This document shows positions 24,101 to 34,016 of a DNA stretch of 39,243 nt, in pieces. The notes under the pieces were generated by a model. It was not told where the DNA came from. It did not search any database and saw nothing but the letters and a program-made list of their open reading frames with translations. The stretch spans positions 1-39,243 of the forward strand of contig JADGJL010000125.1 of assembly GCA_027600665.1 (NCBI GenBank), read 5' to 3'. A program made the translations under genes and the position numbers. Source of the DNA: Irineochytrium annulatum (taxonomy: Eukaryota > Chytridiomycota > Chytridiomycetes > Chytridiales > Chytridiaceae). Within the stretch, counting starts at the first letter, position 1; each line of letters starts with the position of its first letter.

Positions 24101-24976
24101 TCTCGATGAATTTCGGCAACCCTCTGATCTGCGACGCCGGCCTTGCTACTTCCTTTATTAGAGACTGCTGGCCAGTCCCGACATGCCGGCCGTTCTTATC
24201 GAGAATGCTTCCGCGACGTAAGCCATTTCTATCAGCAGACAAATTCTTACGCCTTCTGTCCCGTCACCTCTAGCGGCTTCATATCCTTAAAGTCCACCAC
24301 AAGCACGTAATCATCCTCCGCCTCCATCCCAAGACCGTCATCACCCTCTTCATCCTGCCGCCTTTTTTTCTTCCTCATCGGTGAAATCCCCGGAAGGCCG
24401 ACGGATAACTTCATCTCCACAAGCGTCGCGTCCTTCAGGGACGAGTAAGGCGCCCAGTAGAGGCTAATCGGAGTGTATAGCGCTGCCATGGCGCCGAGAT
24501 CTTCCGGCAGGAACTCCCTGACGCGTCGTTAGCTCACACATGGCGCCTACCGGTAGCAGTTACCTTTTAAACAAGGATTCCACCCCCGATTTCAAGCCAT
24601 CGTATGTACATGTTACTTGCCGCTGAGCCGTCAAAAACGAATGCACGGTGTTCAAACACTTAAATAGCGACTCCAGACGTGCCAGCTCCGGCGGTAGCGG
24701 CAGAGCAGGAAAAAACGCTTCCTCGGCTTCAAGAGACTTTCGTCGCTTCTTCAGCGATGCTTTGGGCTTTGACGGCTTCGGCTTCTTCAGCAGCACCCCC
24801 TCCGCATTCTGACCGTCATTCGCGAGGTTTGAAAGGCGTGGCCTTTTGGCCTTGGTGTTCGTCACAGGCGACTCGGCCGATGACGAGGGCTTCGTCGGCC
24901 TGACGGCTTTCGATCGAGCGGGCGATCCAGCTTTCGGTTTCTTCTGATTCAGTAGGATTCCGACGTCGCTCGACAT
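21147..24976 (-). CDS. HRQ1: Hrq1-type RecQ-family DNA helicase
   Basis: Eleven exons (24564-24976, 24251-24517, 24042-24207, 23308-23989, 23127-23263, 22665-23079, 22112-22618, 21853-22065, 21564-21810, 21453-21506, 21147-21402) give 1118 residues; yeast Hrq1 is 1077. The Lys/Ser-rich N-terminus leads into ECLNTV-type helices as in fungal Hrq1 (here LFKCLNTVHSFLTAQRQ). Helicase motifs follow: Walker A STSTSSGKS near 395-403, DELH near 510, SAT near 546, ATNAMELGVDIGS near 685 and QQSGRAGRR near 710. The C-terminal DUF1998 region has the cysteine set CECETGCHECIVRPNC near 1065. Hrq1 is a 3'-5' helicase related to RECQL4, acting in crosslink repair and telomere maintenance in yeast. DELH is created across an intron. 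The exon 2/3 junction (43-nt intron) is the least certain. Confidence 0.9.
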
Positions 24977-25130
24977 GGCAACGGGGCTGTCGGTGGGCCC
25001 AGACCGGAACAGAAAGTCGATGGAGCTTGCAATCCAAGGTTCAGCAGGGAGGCTTGTAAGGCTTGTGTAATGAGATGCGGTCTGTCAATAAGTGTGATCT
25101 CAAGAGTCCTTTTTTTAGCCATTACACATC
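24977..25130. promoter_or_regulatory. Shared divergent promoter of HRQ1 and UTP11
   Basis: 154 bp separate the opposed start codons of a DNA helicase and a ribosome-biogenesis factor. A T7 run lies near 25111-25117, upstream of UTP11. No named element was identified. Confidence 0.5.
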
Positions 25131-26212
25131 ATGTCGTCTCTCAGGTGAATGAGGTGCCGGTTACATTGATATTGATCTGCATATTGACATGATTTCCAGG
25201 AAAGCCGCCCCACGGAGGTACGACCGATATCGAGGGCTCGCTGTCCTGTCCACCTCTAACCCTTCTCCAGGACGCATCGGGAGCGTTCCCAGCTCAAAGA
25301 GCGTGCTCACCTCGGCCTCCTCGAGAAGAAGAAGGACTATGTCCTCCGTGCGGCCGACTTCGCCTCGAAGCAGAAGCGCCTGAAGGCGATGCGTAACAAG
25401 GCTCTCGCCCGCAACCCGGACGAGTTCTACTTCGGCATGATCAATAGCAGCACGAAGAACGGCGTGCATGTGAAGCAGCAAGTGCGGGAAAAGTACGAGC
25501 ACGAGCACCTGAGGCTGCTGAGGACGCAGGATCAGAATTATGTGAATTACCAATTAGGGGTCAATCGGAAGGTTGGTGGAGGAGCTTGTTGTTTTTACGA
25601 CCGGGCTAATTTCTTGTGCTGTAGAAACTGCAAAAGCTCAAAGATTCAGTGCATATCATCGAGGACGCATATGAGCCGGAAGAGGACGAAGTTGAAGACG
25701 ATGGGGCCGAGGAGGACGCTGCGCCGGTCAAGCGGAAGGGCAAGCCAAAGCATATTCTGTTCGTTGAGGATGACGATGAAGGTGCGCATCTAATTTTCCC
25801 AGGCCGCAGTTCTCACGGATACCTTAGTCCAAAGATTTGACCCCGTTGCGTATTTCGACACAACGCCGGAGTTCTTAAAGCAGCGGTACAATCGGAAACG
25901 GAAGAGCAACGTGCAGGAGGTGGAGGAGGTTGACAAAGACACGATTCGACAACAGAAGAAGGTTCGTATTCCGCTATTTTGGAGCACCTTATGTGTGTAT
26001 CTAAGCTGTCTTCCGTACTGCAGTTACGTCGTCAACGAGCAGCTACGCGGAAGGAGATCGCTTCACGTGAGAAGCGGGAGGAGACGTTGCGGCAATTAAG
26101 GATGGAGATGGAACTGCAGAAACAACTGATGGGGAAGGGCTCGAAGAAGAAGGTCGGGACGGACGCGTCGGGGCTGGCGGTATTTAAGTGGAAGGCAGAG
26201 AGGAAGAAGTGA
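25131..26212 (+). CDS. UTP11: U3 snoRNP-associated protein Utp11
   Basis: Six exons (25131-25144, 25200-25217, 25271-25571, 25625-25781, 25828-25961, 26024-26212) give 270 residues; yeast Utp11 is 250. The first two exons are tiny (14 and 18 nt) and encode MSSLRKAAPRR. Diagnostic blocks: THRERSQLKERAHLGLLEKK, DYVLRAADFASKQKRL, ARNPDEFYFGMINSSTKNGV, HILFVEDDDE, FDPVAYFDTTPEFLKQRYNR and the C-terminus GLAVFKWKAERKK. An acidic insert (PEEDEVEDDGAEEDAAP) lies mid-protein. Utp11 belongs to the small-subunit processome that processes 18S pre-rRNA in the nucleolus. The donor after DDDE offers two acceptors; the earlier one (CCTTAG) keeps the frame. Confidence 0.95.
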
Positions 26213-26825
26213 TCTAGAAACACGACTTTTGCAGATAATATACATATTTACTTTAGAATTCGATCCATTTGCTGTATAGGCTGCGGAGGGGGTCCTGACG
26301 CTCCCACCTTTCACTGCATGTACGGTAAGAACCAAATCTAGTGCTATAATCAGTACACAAGCACGCCGTAGAAATCATAGGAATATATTGCTGGCGTTAA
26401 AATAACGGAGAATAATCAGGGATTCAGCGTGAGTTACTGGCATTGGAAGGCTAAAAATCAACAGACCCACAACGATAAAAAAAAATCACTACTACAAAAA
26501 CAAAGAAAGGAGAAGGTAGTCGACATGCAAGAAGCTTCACACATCATTACTGCCCGATCCTTCTACTCCGCATGTATTTACACTTGTGCGGGGTCAAAAG
26601 CAGAGCGGCCGCTATCCAAAATTATCCAAGTGGTGATCATATCGCTAGACCAATACGCCAGGTTCGGCAGTATGCCCGCATCTATTTATGCCTTCGTAAG
26701 GATCGTAAAAACCAGTACGAAAGAGCAGCCCTCCCCGCATGTCGGGAAGAGGATCCCTTCTCCCGCACGTGGCTTATTATCTTCCACGGCCCGCTGTCCT
26801 GCAATTACAGGTCCTCGGGACGCGG
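26213..26825. other. Intergenic region between convergent UTP11 and the F-box-like gene
   Basis: About 610 bp, AT-rich, with an A9 run near 26478. No gene, tRNA or repeat supported; should include the UTP11 3' UTR. Confidence 0.4.
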
Positions 26826-27604
26826 CTATCCCCACAGCTTGATATCCGCCCAGTCTGCAACGCTCAGTCTTCTGGTGACGGCGCCGGAAGACCCCCATCG
26901 TATTGCGAGATAGGAGAGCCTCCTCAACCTGAGCGCCAGGTCGACGAACGTGTGCCGATGTGTGAATCGCGGGGTGCTCAGGTGCTTAGACGACAGCATC
27001 AGCTTCTCGAGCCTGGTGATATTGTCAATCACGGCCGATAGTCGGATGGCGTCAGGATGGGCAACGGTCGCCGTCAGATTGAGCCTCCGGAGCGTGGCTA
27101 GCGATGATAGCTTGTTGGCGTGATTTAAGTCCAACGACGGCAGCTGCGCATCCGGGCTCTGGAGCCCCCGCAGCCTTTCGATCTCATGCAAATCAGAGGA
27201 CCGCCCGCAGGGAGCTATGGACAGTCAACGAGCGGGGCGAGCACTGGCCTCAGTTCCTAAGCACGTCCAAAATAACGGAGAGTCCTCGGGGGCAATGCCT
27301 TGGTGCATTTGCACAGGATCTTTGTAACAACGAAGGCGTATAGGAAGGCGTTGTTCCAGGAGTAGCTTGTCGTTAGGAGGTGGCCGGAGCAGAGCGGGGA
27401 AGAACCAGCTGGTGACTAGGAGGCAGCTGCGGAGAGCGCGACGGTCGGCTTGACGGGCTGGGTCGAGGAACTCCAGAACCAGGCGGCGTTGAGTGAGTAG
27501 CTTCCAGTTGGCAGTTCGTTCGCACAGCGACTGCAAGGAAGAAGCGGCAAAAACGCTGAAAGAAGGTTGTTAGAAACGACAGAGACTATTTTAATCAATA
27601 TCAT
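26826..27604 (-). CDS. F-box/leucine-rich-repeat-like protein (gene model uncertain)
   Basis: Two blocks on one frame read as a protein. The first (RLVLEFLDPARQADRRALRS, CLLVTSWFFPALLR) resembles an F-box-like start. The second has LRR-like spacing (LSSLATLRRLNLTATV, ITRLEKLMLSSKHLSTP, LRLRRLSYLAIRW) and ends DWADIKLWG. A plausible start is the ATG at 27604 (18-nt exon MILIKI), joined through a 56-nt intron with a TCTAAC branch to SLCERTANW. An in-frame TGA at 27225-27227 separates the blocks. It can be removed by a 90-nt intron (donor ACGTGCTTAG, acceptor GAAAG) joining LFWT to LRGLQS, or by a 30-nt one; otherwise the gene is broken. F-box proteins serve as substrate receptors of SCF ubiquitin ligases; that role is inferred and weakly supported. 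Confidence 0.45.
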
Positions 27605-27758
27605 CTGACGCTACTTACAGACTGTGCAAGGTATTTTATTCAATTTTAAATTCTTTACAAAAAGACCATATATGTGTGCAAATGCAAATCGCCCTCCTTT
27701 CCTTTCGTCCCCCCCTCATTCAACCCATCACCGCCTAAACCAATCCGAAGTACACCCC

Positions 27759-28854
27759 TCAAAACAAATAATCATCCTCGAACAACGAGTCTTGCGAGTT
27801 CTCATACTCGTCCTCGTCATACCCATCCTCGTAATCCTCTAACTCGTCCAGCAACTCGTCGTCGTAGTCGTAGCCGCCCGCGAGCCCAAACATCCCCTCC
27901 AGGGCGATGACGTCGATTCCGACGAACCCGCCGCCGTGACGCATCGGGCAGCGGCCGCGGGAGGGCCCGGAGGGCTTTTGAACGTTCAGGACTTTCTTGC
28001 CGGAGGCGTCGCGGTGGCCGTACATGCAGTTGTCGCCGAAGGGGCATGTCCGCTTGTTGGACTTCTCGAAGTATCGGCATGGGATGGAGGCGTTCTTGGC
28101 TTTGAAGCGCTCGACGATGCCCTGATGTAATGCGATGAGCACACCGAGTGAAATCTTGGTATGATGCAAACCTTCTTCTGCGCCTCCGTCTCTGGAAAGA
28201 TGCTCGAGGGCACGACAAAGTGCGACAACTCCCGGCAGATCGGGCACACCTTTAGCGCGGTCGAGTCCCGAAGCACCGATCCGGCTTTCGAGGTCTTGTC
28301 CCGCCACTGCATCAAGCACGACAGACAAAAGACATGCTGACAAGACACTAATGGAAAGAAAAGGTAGTAAGGAGAGAAAAAACGTCAGGCCTTGAAAGCC
28401 GATATCGCCACACAAACAAGCAGCAAAAGCGCGTGCCTCACCTAGAAGCCCAAAAACTGTAGGCGTGTCATAACAAATGCAGCAAGTCTGCTCCTGCAAC
28501 GGTGGTAGCTCGTGCACCTCGTCGGCCTCCTCCCCTTCCTCGCCGTGTCGAAACCTGCAGGTCGTGCCACGGTTGCACTTCCCCGCCTTTATGTTTTCCA
28601 ACCAGAAATACACATTCAAAAACAATAACACTCTTAAGAGAATGAATGCTCACCATGAAGAATTTACAAGTCGGCACCTTCATGATCGAGGGTGAGACCT
28701 TGGCAGCTGCGGGTTGGGAAGCGGGTACGCCGGGAGGGTTAAAGCCCCGTTCACCGCCGGCCCCTCCAGATGTGATCGCGACGTGCAAAAACTTGCACTG
28801 GCTGCCGCGGAAGCATCCACCACTGCTTTGAAAGAATCGGCATGGAACGCTCAT
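27759..28854 (-). CDS. Makorin-like RING/CCCH E3 ubiquitin ligase
   Basis: Four exons (28654-28854, 28442-28586, 28172-28347, 27759-28121) give 294 residues. Domains in order: CCCH finger 1 at residue 5 (CRFFQSSGGCFRGSQCKFLH), CCCH finger 2 (CKFFMAGKCNRGTTCRFRH, created across intron 1), a C3HC4 RING (CCICYDTP, then SCQHVFCLSC, then CPIC), and CCCH finger 3 (CRYFEKS..CPFGDNCMYGH). The tail is Gly-rich then strongly acidic (DDELLDELEDYEDGYDEDEY). CCCH-CCCH-RING-CCCH is the makorin layout; the makorin-specific Cys-His motif and one CCCH of the animal protein are missing, as in compact fungal relatives. The RING would recruit E2 enzymes and the CCCH fingers would bind RNA. Intron 2 is the longest at 94 nt. 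Confidence 0.88.
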
Positions 28855-29410
28855 CGCAGCGACAGCAAGGATTCGCCAACCAAAGATCGGGCGGAATTTG
28901 ACGACCGGCTTGGGCTTGAAGACATGGCTTGATCAAGCCATGATGTGACAATTGTGAGAAATCTGCCAACATGCGAAAAGAATTCCATTATCAACTTAGC
29001 ATGCTCAAGAAGCATTGAAAGCAGGCTCCTGAGTGGGCTTGATATATGTAGTCATGGGTTCGCTCCTTTCCTGCAGTCGTTGCTATCGAACAGCAGCAGC
29101 ATGGACAGTCATGTCACTCGGGTCCCTGGTGAGTGTTTGCTCTCGGCGGACCACATTGACATGCATAATATGTCCTCTTAATCAACGCAAGACCGCAACA
29201 ACCGTCGTGAGCAAGGTGTGTCAAAAATACAATCTTCGTAAGATAGAACGTGGGGTAACGCTGCCTCTTCACGTGACGACTTCAAACCCTGCCTTTCAAA
29301 AATGTTTCCCTTGTTTGAAGAACTCCATCTACAATGCTCCCCCATACTCCTTCCGCCTTCTGTTTAGCAAGTGAGAGTTAATTCAATATATTGAACCTTG
29401 CGCGAAATTC
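28855..29410. other. Intergenic region upstream of the makorin-like gene
   Basis: About 556 bp between the makorin start and the stop of the next minus-strand gene. Only short unrelated frames are present, the longest on the plus strand (29033-29374) with no family resemblance. It should contain the makorin promoter. Confidence 0.4.
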
Positions 29411-29968
29411 CTACGCCTTCTTTTTCGTGTACTCCCTCTCCCAGATCACTGCCCCATCCACGCTTTCCAGCCTCATCCCCCTGAGCTCCACGACCGCGCA
29501 CCCGTACGAGCATTCCCCCCAAACCTTCAACCTGCCGACTGGCGTTTTTCTGATGCCCGACCCACCCAGCGTCTTCTCCTCCGCTTCGCTCAGCCGCTCG
29601 AATACCGGGATCTCGATCGTCGCGCTCGTTGGCCACACGCTCCTCAGAATACCGCCCTCGGCGTAAGAGAAGTCGGCGTGGTCCATGATGAACACGGGGC
29701 TCGTGTGTAGTCCCGGGAAGGCGGCGTCGAAATGCGGCTCGGCTTGGACCATCAGAAATGTGGCGGCCACTGGGACGCCTTGGAATGTCGGGGAGCATGA
29801 GAGAGGGGTGGCGGTAAGAGGGACGGAAAGGGCGAGCCCGGACACAAGGGCGAGGGAAGGCGCGACCAATGTTGAATTCCGTGGAGGTCGCCGGATGCTG
29901 GCTGTGGGATGAACCAGTCGGACGAGTCGGGACGTGGCCTGCAGGCAGATCCGCATCGCCGTCATCAT
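29411..29968 (-). CDS. Orphan protein with a mitochondrial-type N-terminus
   Basis: A single-exon 185-codon frame starts MMTAMRICLQATSRLVRLVH. The first 40 residues are rich in Arg, Ser and Thr without acids, as in a mitochondrial targeting peptide. A short hydrophobic stretch follows (LVAPSLALVSGLALSVPL), then a folded-looking domain containing VPVAATFLMVQAEPHFDAAF, SPVFIMDHADFSYAEGG and a basic C-terminus EYTKKKA. I do not recognise the family. The targeting prediction and its head-to-head position 62 bp from a complex I subunit suggest a mitochondrial inner-membrane or matrix role; that is inference. The second in-frame ATG at 29965 is an equal candidate start. No intron signals are needed. 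Confidence 0.6.
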   Translation of the reverse strand: MMTAMRICLQATSRLVRLVHPTASIRRPPRNSTLVAPSLALVSGLALSVPLTATPLSCSPTFQGVPVAATFLMVQAEPHFDAAFPGLHTSPVFIMDHADFSYAEGGILRSVWPTSATIEIPVFERLSEAEEKTLGGSGIRKTPVGRLKVWGECSYGCAVVELRGMRLESVDGAVIWEREYTKKKA

Positions 29969-30030
29969 CGAGCAAAAAGACGAAGGTCCTTGCAAACGGA
30001 GGTGGCTTGTTCGCAAGCAATTTTCGAAAA
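29969..30030. promoter_or_regulatory. 62-bp divergent promoter, mitochondrial orphan / NDUFA8
   Basis: The two start codons are only 62 bp apart, so 5' UTRs and core promoters must overlap or lie partly inside the coding regions. No motif could be assigned. Confidence 0.5.
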
Positions 30031-30648
30031 ATGGCTTCCCATCGCGAGGAGATCTTCGTTGAGGGCCTCTGGGTCGACAAGACCACCCTCGCCGACGACA
30101 AGCAAGTGCCCGAGATTGGCCTCACGTCCGCGCCCCTGGCATCCATTGCTTTTCATTACGCGGAATATTGCCGGTGCGTTTGATCGCGGTCCCTCGTTGT
30201 TGGTTGATTAACGGGTGATACAGGAAGTACAACGATGACTTCATGCTGTGCAAGAACGAGAGCAGCGATCCGGCGCATTGTCTGAAGGAGGGGAGACGGG
30301 TCACGCGGTGCGCTTTGAGCTTGTAAGTCTATACCATCGTCTTGACATGATCGTTAATTGCTGACTTCGGGGCAAAGGATCAACAAGATTAAAGAGAACT
30401 GCGACGTGGAGTGGAATAAGCACTGGCAATGTCTGGATGTGAAGAATCAGTATTTCTGGAAGTGCAGGAGTGAGGAGCGGGCATTCAACGACTGCGTATT
30501 TAACAAGCTGGTAAATTGTTGCTGCTTGTTTCCTTGCATGTTTGTTGTGTTTTGTAACGGGAATATGCAGGGTATTAAGAAGGTGATACCCGAAACGCCG
30601 GAGGGGCAGACCCAGGTGCATCTGCTAGAGAAGCCCCTGATCAAGTAG
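30031..30648 (+). CDS. NDUFA8: NADH:ubiquinone oxidoreductase subunit NDUFA8 (PGIV/19 kDa type)
   Basis: Four exons (30031-30173, 30224-30322, 30378-30510, 30571-30648) give 150 residues. Four CX9C motifs are intact: C47-C57, C67-C77, C89-C99 and C110-C120, forming the double CHCH fold of this complex I accessory subunit. Family blocks include FHYAEYCRKYNDDFMLCKNE, CLKEGRRVTRCALSL and CRSEERAFNDCVFNKLG. The protein lacks a cleavable presequence, as expected for an intermembrane-space protein imported by the Mia40/Erv1 disulfide relay. Its presence implies that the organism keeps respiratory complex I. All junctions are in phase, and the first one restores CRKYNDDF. Confidence 0.93.
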
Positions 30649-31279
30649 ACTTTATACTATCGGGACAACAACAATACAATACAACAGCAACGTTTATATC
30701 CCATCTTCCTATTGTTCGCTTCTGTCTTGCCGTTATGACCAAGAGAGATGGAGACAGGCGGTGGAATGAATGGAAGTAACCTGAAGATAGGCCTGTTGCA
30801 TTGAAAATGATTACGCTGAGATTGAAGCGAACGGCTCGCACAATGCATCTGCATCTTTTTTGCCGTCTGGGTATGATTTTAAGGTATTACTTTGAAACCC
30901 CTTCCTTGTTATAAGTATCTACCATAATCACTACCAGAGTAACTACGATCCATGGAAAGCAGACTGCTACAACCTGCCCCTCGACTTGGCTAGACACCAT
31001 GGCGACCCCATGAGCTAGCTATATGGCATTAATAGGTATGTTACATCCCCTCTCCTAACTAGCTATGCATCCCTGCTGGAGATATGCTTCGAGAACTTCT
31101 TAGCAAGCAAATGTAGACGCCTTTAAAATAAAGCAGTCCATGCTGGTGGGTTGTGCAAGAAGACCCAATGCAGCATAAGAATCAAACATGAATGACATTT
31201 ATAGCTTTACTATTGCAACTTAAACAAATGTATGAGTAAGCCCCACGTACTCTGATGATAGTCGCGACACACAACACAT
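30649..31279. other. Intergenic region between convergent NDUFA8 and the Derlin-like gene
   Basis: About 630 bp between two stop codons, AT-rich. No family-like frame, RNA gene or repeat seen. Confidence 0.4.
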
Positions 31280-33280
31280 TCAATCTCCCAAACGCTGGCC
31301 AGCGCCCCATGACGCACCGGCTCCAACCCCATTCGCTCCGTTGCCTCCAATGGAGTACCCCCTAAGCTCCTCCGCTGGCTGCGTCACCTCCGTAACAACG
31401 GGCCCCTGCCTCCTTCCAGCCGTAACCGGCCTCGAGTCCCTAGAGCCCGCATCGGCAACCCCCATAGCTCCCTGCACATCCCTCATCGCCGCGGAAAACG
31501 TGGCAGCTGCGTCCCTCACAATGGGCGCGACCCTCCTCCTAATGTCAGCGCCGATGTCCGAAGGCGCTCCCCCGGGGCCACCGCGCGCCTGGCCTGCCGC
31601 GACTCTCCTGCCTAAGCCACCGAACCACGCGATCCAACGCTTGCCAAGGCGGATGACATGATCGATAACGGGCTCGCCCTCGGCGCCGAGCTCGCCGCGG
31701 CGAATGTTAATGGCGCGGGCGGCCACGAGAGCGGCCGCGAGGCCCTTTAGCGTCTCTTTCCAGGTCGAGAAACCAGCCATTGAGGCCATGACGATGGGAA
31801 GGTAGATGGGCGGGAGGGGTAGGAAGCCGAAAAGGCGAACCTATTTGAATTAACGTTGGCGTTATTGTTTAGCCTGAAAAAAATATTATTACCTCCTCTT
31901 CCTGATCCGTCAGAGCCCAGAGCCATCGGACGCTGTGCTCGAGAAGCGGGTAGAGAGCGTAAGGGAAGATAACCATGACGCCAGCGGCGCTGGACGGAAT
32001 CAGGCGCGTAGCGTTCAAGTTCAAAGCCATGGGCTGCGGGTCACGGTAAAGCACGAGCTCGATTGCCGTCACGACACCGGCCGAGATAGCAAGAGCCGCA
32101 ACAAACCTGCAACAGTTAAAGAGGTTTCTAAGCGAAAGGAAACACGTTCCAGAAACGTACTTGTTCTTGGTCAGCAGCCACTGATACATGGGCATCTCCC
32201 GCTGTTCCTCATAGATCGGTCCCATTCCGCCCCTCTCCCCGGGCACGCCCCTCCTCCTAATAACCGTGACCCTATTTCTCCTCCTCTTGACCAGCATCCC
32301 CTCCTTGTACACGTCCCCTGCCCCGCACAGCCACTTCTCCAGCGGAGCCTGCCAGTAAATCAGACCCGCGACGCTCCGCCCGACGTCGAACAAGCTCGTC
32401 CCCAGCACCAGAAAGCTTGTCGCGACGCGGTGCAAGTCCCACCGCGGGTCGAACGCTAAACGCGGGTGGAATAGCAGCGAGCGCGTCGGGACGAGCGAGG
32501 TCACATTCAGGAGGTAGAGCGAGATGCCGACGGTGGCCTGGACAGTGGTGATCGGATGCGACAGGAAGAAGTTGACGTACTTCTCCCTAATGGACCCTTG
32601 CAGGTTGAGGGAGGTGAAGGCCGTAAGGGACTGGGTAAAGGGGTCGAGAGGCTCGTCGGAACGGGCCGAGGCGTCTGCGCCGCCCTTAAGGCCGCCGTGG
32701 CGAATCACGCGGCGTCGCAGGAGGATGTCGACATCGTGCGCGGCGGCGAAGGGAGAGGTAGAGGGCTGAATGTCCATGAGGCCGAGGGCCACCAGCCGTT
32801 TTTCACGAGAATGCCGCATCCGGAGGCCGGTTAGAGCCCATCCCTGGAGGGCGAAAGCCGAAGAAACCGTGACATCGACGGGGTCGGTTGGCAATGCCAT
32901 AGCAGAATCCGAGCAACCGAGAGCCCCGTTAGCAGGTCGATGCAGGCGAAATACGATCCAGTCAGCGTCGCAATCAACGAGGTCGATGTGGTCGAATGAT
33001 CCGAGCAACGTCACGATTATACGTGCGTTGGTGGCCCCAAACGAAAGAGGCCACGCAGGACGTAATAGGCACCCAAGTTTGACGAACTGGAGGTGCAAAT
33101 GTGGTCAATTCCAATGGGTAAGCGACCTGTCGGGTCGCGGGTGGGTGACGCGGACGACCGCCGTACATATGGGTTGGGTTCCATCAGCTGGGAGCTTTCG
33201 GTAAAGTTCCCAGTTTGCGCGTTATCATCTATGAAATGAATCGAGGAAGAGTCTTCGGGGTATCGATTTTGAGCCGCCAT
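31280..33280 (-). CDS. Multi-pass membrane protein with a Derlin/rhomboid-like C-terminal half
   Basis: Four exons (33167-33280, 32161-33086, 31893-32106, 31280-31840) join in phase to about 604 residues. The first 36 residues are polar (MAAQNRYPEDSSSIHF). Residues 40-230 form a region I do not recognise (SFDHIDLVDCDADWIVFRL). From about 240 a Derlin-like layout appears: NFFLSHPITTVQATVGISLY, a loop with SLLFHPRLAFDPRWDLHRVA, then several hydrophobic segments (FVAALAISAGVVTAIELVLY, SAAGVMVIFPYALYPLL, FGFLPLPPIYLPIVMASMAG). PPIYLPIVMA recalls the APYLPWVL segment of Derlins. The tail after 480 is Arg/Gly-rich. Derlins are rhomboid pseudoproteases in ER-associated degradation, but this protein is roughly twice their usual length. 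The exon 1 junction is tentative; the ATG at 32900 is a fallback start. Confidence 0.5.
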
Positions 33281-34016
33281 GGTGGAAAATATGATTGTAT
33301 CTACAAGTATTCCTCATTGTTAACATTTGGCGACAGTTCCGGGATTAGACTGAAGCTAACGCGTTCCGTATACTTTGTTACTGAAGATATTGGCCTTTGT
33401 GCGGAGTTTACCGTCAGAATGTCAATAATTTCCTTACGCCCATGGTCCGAGAGCTCGACCCGGCGAAGTTTGTGAACCGCTACGCTCTCATCAGCTGCAT
33501 TCTGGTCTTGACACAGGCAGCCGTGACCTATAATGTCATCCCATGTTACCAAGCTTGACGTTTTGGGCCTGACGGTTTGAGCGTTGTATTCTGCAAAAAA
33601 CTTGTATATTCCTGCAATTTAGTTGCGCCTGTTCGTCCTTCTATTGTATGATCTTAGTGCAGCTTGAACTTTGCCTTGTCCGTAGAGATTGATGTATATT
33701 GCATATTATTTGTGCGGCAACTTCTCATCTGAATGGGCACAACATGTGGAATTAGGGCCGAGAATATAGATAGCTGAAGAGAAATCTTCCAACAACCCCA
33801 TCATAATCCTATTTCCGCCCCGAACGCTTGGCACGCTAAAACAAAGTAGGCGAATAAGTCGACAGATATATGCAATAGCTGTTGTATTACGTTTCATTTA
33901 TCCATGCGACGCTAAGCTGCCAATTCCACACCAGCCTCTTTGCAATCATCCACTTTCTTGCAACCGCCAACCCGAAGCAAGCAGCCACCAATTGCACCCG
34001 CCTCTCGCACACCCTT
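33281..34016. other. Intergenic region between the membrane-protein gene and the uS8m gene
   Basis: About 735 bp, AT-rich, with only short frames on both strands and no family resemblance. It should hold the promoter of the membrane-protein gene and the 3' UTR of the uS8m gene. Confidence 0.4.

Noticed and set aside
29364..30146. 260-codon minus-strand frame in another phase
   Set aside because: Arg/Pro-rich, overlaps both the 185-residue orphan and the NDUFA8 first exon; the orphan frame has better composition and a sensible spacing to NDUFA8.
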